From contig NZ_VIRS01000032.1 in assembly GCF_006912135.1 (NCBI RefSeq), forward strand, positions 1 through 64,000: a stretch of DNA of 64,000 nucleotides. Direction: 5' to 3'. Source of the DNA: Cryptosporangium phraense (GTDB taxonomy: Bacteria; Actinomycetota; Actinomycetes; Mycobacteriales; Cryptosporangiaceae). The number at the start of each line of letters is the position of its first letter. Within the stretch, counting starts at the first letter, position 1. Below, in pieces: positions 36,160 through 44,800 of the stretch. Both the position numbers and the translations under genes were made by a program. The notes below the pieces were generated by a model. It was not told where the DNA came from. It saw only the letters and a list, made by a program, of their open reading frames with translations, and did not search any database.

Positions 36160-36851
36160 GCGGGCTCGACGAGGCCGCGCTGTGGGCGGCGCGGGCCCGG
36201 GCCGAGGGGCCGCTGTCGGTGCCGGTCGGGGTCTCCGGTCCGGACGGGTTCGTCCGGCTGCCGTCGGGGGAGGAGCCGAGCGCCTGGTGGGTGCCGGTCG
36301 GGCCGGACGGCGTGACGCCGGCCGCGCTGCGTGATCTGCGGCTGAGCCTGCCGGCTCCGGACCACCGCAACGAGGCCGCCCGCGTCCTCGCCGTGTGTCT
36401 GCGCTGTTGCTGGGTGGAGCTGGCGGCCGATCCTTGGCCGGGGCGGGAGACGTCGGTGCCCGCGGTGCTGAGCGTTCTCGGTGACCTGCTGCCGACGCGG
36501 TCGGCCCAGACGCACCACCGGTTCGCGGCCGAGGCGTTCCGGCAGCTGTCGGACGCCGGCTGGATCCGCTGGTCGGAGCGGGGTGGGACGATCCGGCTCG
36601 GTCCGCGGGTGGCGAGCTGGCCGTCGGCCGAGGTCGAGATCGTCCGAGAGCTCTGCCGCTCCCTCCCGGCCCCGGCCGACGTCGAGGCCGCGCCCCCGCC
36701 GGAGGCCGCGCCCCAGACGGAGGCCGCGCGCCCGGCTGAGCCCCCGGCGGAGGCCGCGCCTCCGGCGGAGGCCGCGCGCCCGGCTGAGCCCCCGGCGGAG
36801 GCCGCGCCCCCGGCCGAGGCCGCACTCGGCGCGGACGGGGGTGCGGCATGA
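36156..36851 (+). CDS. SMC operon gene 2: small winged-helix protein with Pro/Glu/Ala tail
   Basis: A 231-aa protein whose GTG overlaps the previous stop (GTGA). Residues about 70-165 look like a winged helix (TRSAQTHHRFAAEAFRQL, then DAGWIRWSERGGTIRL), fitting a MukE/MksE/KITE-type subunit. The last 50 residues are a repeated Pro/Glu/Ala tail. Two adjacent cysteines occur at about 90 (LRCCW). A role as accessory subunit of the downstream ATPase is inferred from the operon. Confidence 0.6.
   Translation: MSGLDEAALWAARARAEGPLSVPVGVSGPDGFVRLPSGEEPSAWWVPVGPDGVTPAALRDLRLSLPAPDHRNEAARVLAVCLRCCWVELAADPWPGRETSVPAVLSVLGDLLPTRSAQTHHRFAAEAFRQLSDAGWIRWSERGGTIRLGPRVASWPSAEVEIVRELCRSLPAPADVEAAPPPEAAPQTEAARPAEPPAEAAPPAEAARPAEPPAEAAPPAEAALGADGGAA
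36721..36816. repeat. 48-base tandem duplication in SMC operon gene 2
   Basis: Positions 36721-36768 and 36769-36816 are near-identical and in frame, each encoding a 16-residue Pro/Glu/Ala unit (EAARPAEPPAEAAPPA). It lengthens the C-terminal linker without breaking the frame. Confidence 0.8.
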
Positions 36852-37480
36852 CGCATCCGGCCGAGGATCTCCTCGGGGCGTTGTCCGAGCGGCAGCGGGA
36901 CGAGGTCGTCGCGGCCTGGGCCGCGGTCGAGTACGGGCGCGAGCCGGTCGACGAGGTGGGCTTCGCCGCACTCCGCGACCCCGCGCTGCGCGAGACCCTC
37001 CGCGCCGTGCTCCGGCGCACCGGCCGCGACCTCGTCCGCATCGCCGGCCGCCGGTGGACCAGCGGCTACGACGACGACGTCCGGGCCGAGCTCGTCGCCC
37101 GCGGCTGGGGCCTGCTCCCCGAGTACGACCGGGCCGTGCTGACGACGATCCTCGTGCACTCGGTGGCCATCCCCCGCTCCGACGGTCACCTCACCGACGA
37201 CAGCTGGGCCTCGGCCGTGCCGACGACCGTCGCCGAGCTGCGCAGCCACACCCAGCTGGCCCGCGGCAAACTCAACGACGCGCTCCAGCGGCTGCGCAGC
37301 GCCGACCTGATCCGGGCCGCGCGGACCTCGTCCGAGGGCGCGTCCTACGTCCCGGGCCCGCAGTTCCACCGGCTCACCCCGGCGGCGCGGCGCCTGCTGC
37401 AAGAAGAACTGGTACTGGCCGCCGGCCCGGGCTCACCCCTGGCCGCGGCGATTCGGCATTCCCGGGGAGGACAGCAGTGA
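36848..37480 (+). CDS. SMC operon gene 3: second small winged-helix protein
   Basis: A 210-aa protein starting at an ATGA overlap with gene 2. Residues about 95-190 look like a winged helix: VPTTVAELRSHTQLARGKL, then RLRSADLIRAAR and a wing. It differs clearly from gene 2 in sequence. Two distinct small winged-helix partners beside an SMC-like ATPase would fit a heterodimer like Nse1-Nse3 rather than the MukE or ScpB homodimer; that is inference. No enzymatic motif is visible. Confidence 0.6.
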   Translation: MTHPAEDLLGALSERQRDEVVAAWAAVEYGREPVDEVGFAALRDPALRETLRAVLRRTGRDLVRIAGRRWTSGYDDDVRAELVARGWGLLPEYDRAVLTTILVHSVAIPRSDGHLTDDSWASAVPTTVAELRSHTQLARGKLNDALQRLRSADLIRAARTSSEGASYVPGPQFHRLTPAARRLLQEELVLAAGPGSPLAAAIRHSRGGQQ

Positions 37481-40400
37481 CGCGGCCGGTCGATCATCTG
37501 GACGTCGTGGGGGACCGGGTCGCGATCGGCATCCAGCTGATCGGGATCTCCCGGCTCTCGACGCACCCCGTGCCGCTGGTGCCCGGCTGCCTGATCACGG
37601 TCGCCGGTCAGGGCCCGAAGGACTCCAACGGCGCCGGGAAGTCGTCGTTCATCGCCGCGCTGACCCTGCTGCACGGCGACGAGCAGTGGCGCCTCGCGTC
37701 GGGCGCCCGGGAGTCCGCCGACCTGCTGTTCTCGGCCGAGATCGCGGCCCAGGACCGCGAGTACGCCAGCGCCGACCACGGCTACGTCGTCGGAGTGTTC
37801 GCCGACGCCGACGCGGAGCACCCGGCGGACAGCGCGCTCACCGTCTGGCTGCGCATCGACCGGGAAACGCCGCACCTCCTCGTCCGCTGGACCGAAGGGC
37901 TGCACGTTCCCACCGCGTCCACCGAAGCGGAACGGGAACGTCAGGCCGACGGACTGTGGGCGGCGCTGCCGCCCCGCGCCGGACGGCGCGACTACAACGC
38001 ACGGGATCTGTCCCGGGTCCTGTTCGGCGAGCACATCCGGTGCGTGTCGTTCCTCTCGACGTCGGTGCGCCCGTCGGCGACGGCGAACCTGCTCGCGCAA
38101 CCGCTGAACGAGCTCAAGCCCGACCGGATCTTCTCGGCCGTGGCCGCGCTGACCGGCCTCGACCACGAGATCGCGGACGAGCAGCGGCACCGGAACACCG
38201 AACACGCGGAGCTGGAGAAGGCGGCCGACGCCGAGCGGAAGCTGCTCGAGTGGGAGGAGCAGGCGTCCGCGATCGAGTCCGGCATCGAGCGGCGCGAGCA
38301 AGCCCGCGACCGGGAGGCCGACGCCCGCGGGCGGTGGCGGTCCCGGGCCGCGGTGCTGGTCGCCCGGGCCTCCGACGAGCTCGAGGCGATCGACGACGAC
38401 CTCGGACGGATCGCCGCCGACGACGCCGCCCACCAGGAGCGGCTCGCGTCGATCGCCGACGAGCTGCACGTGCTCGGCGACGACGTGGCGCTCCGCGACC
38501 GGCTGCGCCGGGCCGAGGCCGCGTTCGCGTCGCTGGACGGTGATCACCAGCAGCTGCGCGACCGTCGCCGGGGGCTGACCGCGTCGTTGGACCGGCTCGG
38601 CCGGGAAGCCGACGAGTTGGACGCCACGGCGCGCGACGCCGACGGGCGGTCCGCGGACGTGGCCGCCTCCGAGCTCGAGGTGGCGGTGGACGCCCGGACG
38701 GCGGCGATCGGGGCGCGGGCGATCGCATCCCAGGCGGTCGCGTCGGCGTCGGCGGCGGTGCGGGTGGCGGAGGCCGGCGACGACGTCGCGACGGCTCAGC
38801 TGTCGGCGTTGCGGGAGGCGGGGATTCCGGCGGTCGCGCTGGTGGACGCGGTGACGTTGACCGAGGAACAGCGTCCGGTCTGGGAACCGCTGCTCTGGCC
38901 GTTCCGCGAGGCGGTCGTCGTCGACGCGTCGCAAGTAGACCGGGCAACCGGGGAGCTGGCCGCCGTACCGGGGTCGATGCTGGTCGCGGCGGCGGGCGCG
39001 GCCGGGAGCGCCGCAGATGGGTTGCCGGCCGTGGCCGGCGCGTTCGATCTCGCGGGCTTCCTCGGCGCGCTGCGCGCCGGTGCCGTCGTCGACGGCGCGG
39101 CCGTCACCGTCGCGGGCGCCACCGTCATCGGCGGGTTCGACGCACCGATCACCGGGCGCGCGGCCCGGATCGACCGCGCCCGAACCGCCCTGACCACCGC
39201 CTCCACCGCACTCGACGTCGCCGCCGACCGCCTCACCGACGCCGACCGGGCCGTCGCGATCGCCGAGCGCCGCCTCACCGCGGCGCGGGCCGCGGTGACC
39301 GCGGAATCCAAGCGTCACCGGATCCAGAGCGCGCGCCGCGAGCTCGACGAGGTCGCCGAGCGCGAGGACGCGCTCGCGCCGCGGCTGTCGGCCGCCCGCC
39401 ACGAGTACGACCTGGCCCGCCTGGCCGAGACCGGCCGCCAGCAGCAGGCCGACGCGCTGCACGGCAACCGCCGCCGGGTCGAGGACGCCCGTGAGGTGCT
39501 GCGCGTCGAGCGCGACCGCCTCGACACCCGCCGCCGCGTCATCGACCTCGACACGCTGCTCCGGGCCTGGGGAAACACGATCGACGCGGCCCACGACCAC
39601 CTCGCCGACCTCCCCGACGACGAGCAGCTCTTCGACGAGGACGACTGGTGGCGCGCCGCCGAGGCCGTGCTGGCCGAGATGCTCGCGCTCTGCTTCCGGC
39701 CCGATGACCCGGTCCCGGCCCAGGTCGAGGCCCTCGCCGACGAGCGCGCGACCCCCGGCCGCGGCCAGGCCGACAAGCAGAAGCAGACGTTCCCGGCGCT
39801 CCTGGACGCGGTCCGCGACCACCTGACCCTCACCGCCCACGAGGACGCCCACCAGCGCGCGCGCCTCAGCGACGAGCGGGTCGAGAAGCGCCGGGCCCGG
39901 GACGCGGCCGCGATCGGCCACGAGGAGGCGGCGAAGGCGGCGGCGGCCGTGCGGGCGTCGCTGGCCCGGGCGATCACCGCCCGGCTGAACGCGGTCGGGT
40001 CCAAGTTCGACGATCTCGACCGCGCGTACGGCGGCTACGGCGCCGGCCTGCGCTTCACCGAGCCCGAGCCGCCCGCCGACCCGACCAAGCGCTGGAACTG
40101 GGAGGTCACCCCGGTCTGGCGCCGGGCCGAGGGCAACGCGCTGGTCGCTTACGACCGACGCGGCAACACCGCCCAGATGGACGAGAAGGCGGTGAAGCTC
40201 GTCTGCGCGGCCGCGCTGGCCTCGGGCACCGGGCGTCCGCTGCTGCTGGTGCTCGACGAGCTCGGCCGCAACCTCGGCAAGCAGCACCGTCGCGAGGCCG
40301 TGGCTCTGTTCGAGCGGATCGGCGCCGACAGCGGCATCACGGTCGTCGGCGCGCTGCAGGACGACATGGAGCGCTACGCGATCGACGCCTGCGGCGAGTA

Positions 40401-40530
40401 CGTGAAGCTGCGCCGGACGTCGGACACGATGGCGTACAACCAGGCGCCGGTGATCCACGGGTTCGACACCCGCGCGGGCCGGGTGGCGCTGCTGTCCGAG
40501 TGGCTGTCCGGGAGCTATCTGCCGGTGTAA
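37477..40530 (+). CDS. SMC operon gene 4: SMC/MukB-like coiled-coil ATPase
   Basis: A 1017-aa ATPase starting at a GTGA overlap. The N-terminal head has the P-loop SNGAGKSS (K55, S56) with Asp where the first Gly is usual. Coiled coil runs from about 235 to 440, then a compact Gly/Ala-rich hinge-like domain (about 449-565, opening with LREAGIPAVALVDAV), a returning coil (about 565-730), and the C-terminal head (from about 835) with Walker B LLLVLDEL (D927, E928) and a likely signature segment MDEKAVKLVCAAAL. Such proteins (MukB, MksB, JetC) extrude DNA loops; JetC acts in plasmid defence. The next gene is an unrelated peptidase, so no JetD nuclease is present. Confidence 0.82.
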   Translation: MTRPVDHLDVVGDRVAIGIQLIGISRLSTHPVPLVPGCLITVAGQGPKDSNGAGKSSFIAALTLLHGDEQWRLASGARESADLLFSAEIAAQDREYASADHGYVVGVFADADAEHPADSALTVWLRIDRETPHLLVRWTEGLHVPTASTEAERERQADGLWAALPPRAGRRDYNARDLSRVLFGEHIRCVSFLSTSVRPSATANLLAQPLNELKPDRIFSAVAALTGLDHEIADEQRHRNTEHAELEKAADAERKLLEWEEQASAIESGIERREQARDREADARGRWRSRAAVLVARASDELEAIDDDLGRIAADDAAHQERLASIADELHVLGDDVALRDRLRRAEAAFASLDGDHQQLRDRRRGLTASLDRLGREADELDATARDADGRSADVAASELEVAVDARTAAIGARAIASQAVASASAAVRVAEAGDDVATAQLSALREAGIPAVALVDAVTLTEEQRPVWEPLLWPFREAVVVDASQVDRATGELAAVPGSMLVAAAGAAGSAADGLPAVAGAFDLAGFLGALRAGAVVDGAAVTVAGATVIGGFDAPITGRAARIDRARTALTTASTALDVAADRLTDADRAVAIAERRLTAARAAVTAESKRHRIQSARRELDEVAEREDALAPRLSAARHEYDLARLAETGRQQQADALHGNRRRVEDAREVLRVERDRLDTRRRVIDLDTLLRAWGNTIDAAHDHLADLPDDEQLFDEDDWWRAAEAVLAEMLALCFRPDDPVPAQVEALADERATPGRGQADKQKQTFPALLDAVRDHLTLTAHEDAHQRARLSDERVEKRRARDAAAIGHEEAAKAAAAVRASLARAITARLNAVGSKFDDLDRAYGGYGAGLRFTEPEPPADPTKRWNWEVTPVWRRAEGNALVAYDRRGNTAQMDEKAVKLVCAAALASGTGRPLLLVLDELGRNLGKQHRREAVALFERIGADSGITVVGALQDDMERYAIDACGEYVKLRRTSDTMAYNQAPVIHGFDTRAGRVALLSEWLSGSYLPV

Positions 40531-40536
40531 TACCGT
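40531..40536 (+). promoter_or_regulatory. Putative leaderless -10 box of M20 peptidase gene
   Basis: TACCGT lies directly after the ATPase stop and ends six bases before the peptidase ATG, the same spacing as at dop and the IclR gene. It suggests separate leaderless transcription of the peptidase. Confidence 0.4.
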
Positions 40537-40542
40537 GCGGGC

Positions 40543-41832
40543 ATGGTGCCCGAGCCGGTGGAGCTGTTGCGGCGGTTGATCCGGGTCGACACGACGAACC
40601 CGCCCGGCAACGAGTCCGCGCTGGTCGAGTACCTCGGCGGGCTCCTCCGCGACGGCGGGGTGACGACGACCGTCGTCGGCGAGAACCTCGTCGCCAGGGT
40701 GCCGGGCCGGGGCGAGGCCCCTCCGCTGCTGATGCAGGGTCACCTCGACGTCGTCCCGGTGAGCGACCACGGCTGGACGCACCCGCCGTTCTCCGGCGAC
40801 CTGATCGACGGGTTCGTCTGGGGCCGCGGCGCCCTGGACATGAAGAGCGGCGTCGTCATGATGCTGGTCGGTCTCCTGCGGATGCTGGACGCGGGCCGCA
40901 CCCCGCCCGGCGACGTCATCCTGGCGCTGCTGGCCGACGAGGAGGCCGGCGGCGAGCGGGGCGCGAAGTACCTGGTCGAGAACCGGCCCGAGCTGTTCGA
41001 GGGCGTGCGCTACGCGATCGGCGAGTTCGGCGGCTTCACGATGGAGATCGCCGGACGGCGGTTCTACCCGGTGCAGGTCGCCGAGAAGCAGATCTGCTGG
41101 GTGCGTGCGGTGTTGCGGGCTCCGGGTGGCCACGGGTCGCTGGCCCGGCCGGGCGGCGTGACGGCCCGGCTGGCCACCGTGCTGCGCACGCTCGACCGGC
41201 AGCACCTGCCGGTGCACGTCACGCCGGTCGTCCGGACGATGATCTCGGCGATGGCGGCGGAGTTGCCCGCTCCGGCCGCGCAGGCGGCCCGTCTGCTGCT
41301 GCGTCCCGCGCTGACCGACCGTCTGCTCGGCGCGGCCGGCGAGACCGGCCTCACGCTCGCGCCGCTGTTCCACCACACGGCCACGCCGAACATCGTGTCC
41401 GCCTCCGGCGGCGCGATCAACGTCCGGCCGACCGAGGCCGTCCTCGACCTCGACGGACGGTTGCTGCCGGGCTTCCGCCCGCAGGATTTCCTCGCTGAGC
41501 TCCACGCCTTCTTGGGGGACGATGTGGAGCTGAGCGTCGTGCGGCACGACCCGGTCGAGCTCGAGCCGAACCTCGGACTGTTCGACACGCTGGCATCCGT
41601 GCTGCGCGATCACGATCCGCTGGCCAAGCCGGTCCCGATGCTCATGCCGGCCTCCACCGACGGCCGGTTCTTCGCCCGGCTCGGCATCCAGACGTACGGG
41701 TTCACGCCGATGACGCTGCCCGCCTCGATGACGTTCACGAAGCTGGTGCACGGGGTGGACGAGCGGATCCCGGCGTCGGCGGTGGAGTTCGGCACGGCCT
41801 GTGTGACGTCGCTGCTGGAGCGTTTCCGCTAA
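40543..41832 (+). CDS. M20/M28-type zinc peptidase (ArgE/DapE/carboxypeptidase group)
   Basis: A 429-aa cytoplasmic metallohydrolase. Metal and catalytic motifs: GHLDVVPV (His and catalytic Asp, about 66-73), GRGALDMKSG (bridging Asp, about 95-104), and ADEEAGGERG (catalytic Glu-Glu, about 131-140). The dimerisation insert is present. The group cleaves acyl or peptidyl bonds of small substrates; CPG2/dipeptidase-like members are closest by look. It starts 12 bases after the SMC-like ATPase but probably has its own promoter. The 3' end overlaps the convergent membrane protein gene by four bases. Confidence 0.92.
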   Translation: MVPEPVELLRRLIRVDTTNPPGNESALVEYLGGLLRDGGVTTTVVGENLVARVPGRGEAPPLLMQGHLDVVPVSDHGWTHPPFSGDLIDGFVWGRGALDMKSGVVMMLVGLLRMLDAGRTPPGDVILALLADEEAGGERGAKYLVENRPELFEGVRYAIGEFGGFTMEIAGRRFYPVQVAEKQICWVRAVLRAPGGHGSLARPGGVTARLATVLRTLDRQHLPVHVTPVVRTMISAMAAELPAPAAQAARLLLRPALTDRLLGAAGETGLTLAPLFHHTATPNIVSASGGAINVRPTEAVLDLDGRLLPGFRPQDFLAELHAFLGDDVELSVVRHDPVELEPNLGLFDTLASVLRDHDPLAKPVPMLMPASTDGRFFARLGIQTYGFTPMTLPASMTFTKLVHGVDERIPASAVEFGTACVTSLLERFR

Positions 41833-44800
41833 CGCATCCCGCGGACGAACGACGTGAAGCGGGAGGCGTCGGACCGGCGTTGTTCGTAGGTGGCGCCGAC
41901 CACGACGAGCAGGAGCCCGGCGAGCGAGAGCGGCACCCAGGTCGGGACCGCGTCGGCGAGCGCAGGGAGGATCGGTGCGAGCGCGCGGGCCGCGACGAGC
42001 GTCAGGATCGACGCCCCGGCGACGAACGGAGCCTGCCGGCGGGCCGCCGCGCCCGCGAGCGTCGTCGCGAGCGCGGCGCAGCCGAGCAGCAGGAGGCGGA
42101 GCCCGAGGACGCCGTCGGACAGGGCGATCGCGCCGGTGGGGACCGCGGCGACGGCCAGCGCCGGGCCGAGCGCGACCCAGGACGAGACCGCCGGTCGGCG
42201 GCGGAGGAGGAAGAGTCCGAACGCGCCGGCCAGGACCGCGGCCGGGAGCGTGTAGGCCTCGGCGGCGGTGACGCCGGAGCGGGCCAGCCAGGCCCAGACC
42301 GCGAGCAGTTCGACGACGGGGATCGCGTAGAGGGCGGGTGCGGGCATGGCCCGGGGAACAGTGGGCCGGGCGGCGGATCGGAGGGCGGCGAGGCCGAGGG
42401 GGATCGCGAGGAGGGTGAGGGTCAGGGCGAGGATCGGCTGAGCATGAGCATCGCCGAACGCGTTCGGGCCGGCCGGGAACGAGCCGGCGGCCGGGCCGGC
42501 GAGGGCCTCGGCGGCCGCCGCGGTGAGGACGGCGAGCGCACCGGCGACGACGGCACCGACGTCGAGCGTCGCGGTGACCAACCGGGGAGCGGCGGTCAGG
42601 CCGGGGATGGTCGACGCGGTGGCGACCCCGAGAAGTAGATAGGCCGTGGGCACGCCCGAGGCAGCGCCGATCGCGACCGCGAGCGCGACGGCGGCAGTCG
42701 CCGAGGTAGCGGCGGCAACAAGTCGGGGGAGCGGAGCGGAGGCGAGAACGATCGCGGTGAGGGCAACGAGGAGCAAGGCCCCGAGCACGGCGAGCGTGGC
42801 CGCACGGTCCGCCAACGACCAGGCCACCGCCGTCGCCCCGGAAACGAACGCCACGACGGCCGGCGCGACCGCAGAGGCCGGCGCGACCGCAGAGGCCGGA
42901 GCGGCCGCGGAGGCACCGACGGTGGCGAGCACCAGCAGCACCCCGAGCGAGACCGGCCAGGGCGCATGCAGAGCAGGCCCGAACTCGGCGACCCCGAGCG
43001 CCGACGCCGGGACCGCATACCGCAGCGCCGCCCGGAGGGAGCCGTCCCACCGCACTCCGAAAGCCAGCACCCCGGCGGCCAGAGTCGCGATCGGCTCCAG
43101 CACCCCACCCGGAAACACCACCCAGGGCGCCAGGCGAGAGGCGTCGGCCGGAGCACCGTCCCAGACCGCGGCGACCCACCCGAACGGCGCGAACACGGTC
43201 GCCAGCGCCGCCGGAGCCAGCACCACGGCCGCGACGAGCAGCCCCGGCAGCCCGGCCGCGGTTCCGCTGACCGGGCCACGCGGCCCGGCGAGCCGGGTGG
43301 CGGCCACCGCGAGAACGGCGGCGCCCAGGGCGAGCAGGGCCAGCACGGGACGGTCGACGGTCAGCACACCGCGAATGGGGTCGACCGCCGTGAGCGCCGC
43401 CCCGCCGTACCCGGCCACGGCGGCGATCGTCGCCGCGACCGCCGCGGTCAGCGGCCGAGCCCGCCGAACCCCGGCCGCAACGGAGAGCGCCAGCAACCCG
43501 GCCAGCCCGAACCCAACCCCGGCCGGACCGCTCCCGCCCACCCATCCGGACCCACCGGATGTGAGCGCGGTCGCCACCGCCCCGGCCTCCCCAACGGCCG
43601 CCCCGAGCGCGATCCCGGCGAACACCGCCTGCCGCAGCCCGCCGACCGCCCGCCACGAGAGCACCCCACACCCGGCCGCGGCCACGCCGAGCACTCCCAG
43701 GGTCAACCCCCGGGAAGCCAGCGCCACCACCAGCGCATAGGCCCCCAGCCCCCCGCCGAGCCCGAACATCAGCACCCTCCCGACCGGCCCACCGACCCAA
43801 GCCCGCGCCCTCGACCCCAGGACAGTCGCGACTAGCGCAATCGCACCGGCGGTGACGACGACGACCCAGATCGGCGCCCCAGCCACGACCGGCCCGAGCA
43901 CCGCGACACCGCCCGCACCGACCGCGGCGAGCCCGAGCCCGAGCCCGAGCCCACGACCGAGGCGGTCGAACCCGCCGACGACCACCCCGAACGCGGCCAA
44001 TACCGCCACCAGCGCCACGACCGTCCCCCACCCGGGCCGCCCGGCATACCCCCACACGGCCCGGCCCGCCGAGGCGCCCCACATCAGGTCCGGATCCGTC
44101 AACGGCACGACCAGCGTGAACCCGACCGCCGCCCCCGGAATTACGCCGACGGCACTGGCCAGCGCCGCACCCACCGCGCCGGCCCCGGTCCGCCACGCTC
44201 CGCGAGCCCCGCGGGCCGCGACCGCGCACCCGAGCACCGCGACCGCGACCCCCGCCAGCCCCCACGCCTCCGGCCCGAACCGCACCCACCCCGACGCGAC
44301 CCCGGCCCACACCAGCAGCAAGGCCACCCCGCCCGCCACCGCCCGCGCGATCTTCACTCCGGCGTGCGCGGCGGTCCCGCCAGCCTCTGACCGCACCATC
44401 CCCGCGTTCAGCCACGCCGGCCCCGCGCCGGATTGCACCCGCCCGCCCGCCCGCGCTGCTCGCGCGCCGGATTCCGCGCCTGCGCCTGCCTGCGCCGGTT
44501 CTGTGCCTGCGCTTGCCTGCGCCGCTCCTGTGTCCGCGCTCGACCGCGTCGCCTCCGCGCCGGGCTGCGCCGCCCCCGCGCCCGGCTGCGCCTCCCCCGC
44601 GCCGGACTGCCCGCCCGTGCCGGGCTGAGCGCTCGCATCCGGCCTCACCACGCCCGGCTGCGTCGCCGCGCTCGATCGAACTGCCGGGCTCGGCTGCGCT
44701 GCCGCGCCCGGCTCCGCCGCCGGCCTCGGGGGCCCTGCCGTATCCCGTGCGGCCTCGGTCTGCCGCAGGCCCGCCACCAATTCAGCCGCCACCACCCCCG

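Noticed and set aside
34936-40530. Call as a canonical Wadjet (JetABCD) system
   Set aside because: Four genes are present, but none looks like the JetD Toprim nuclease, and the small subunits do not match the usual JetA/JetB sizes.
37345-44415. 2356-codon open frame on the minus strand
   Set aside because: It runs antisense to the SMC-like ATPase, the peptidase and part of the giant membrane protein, with Arg/Gly/Asp-rich composition typical of shadow frames in high-GC DNA and no domain.
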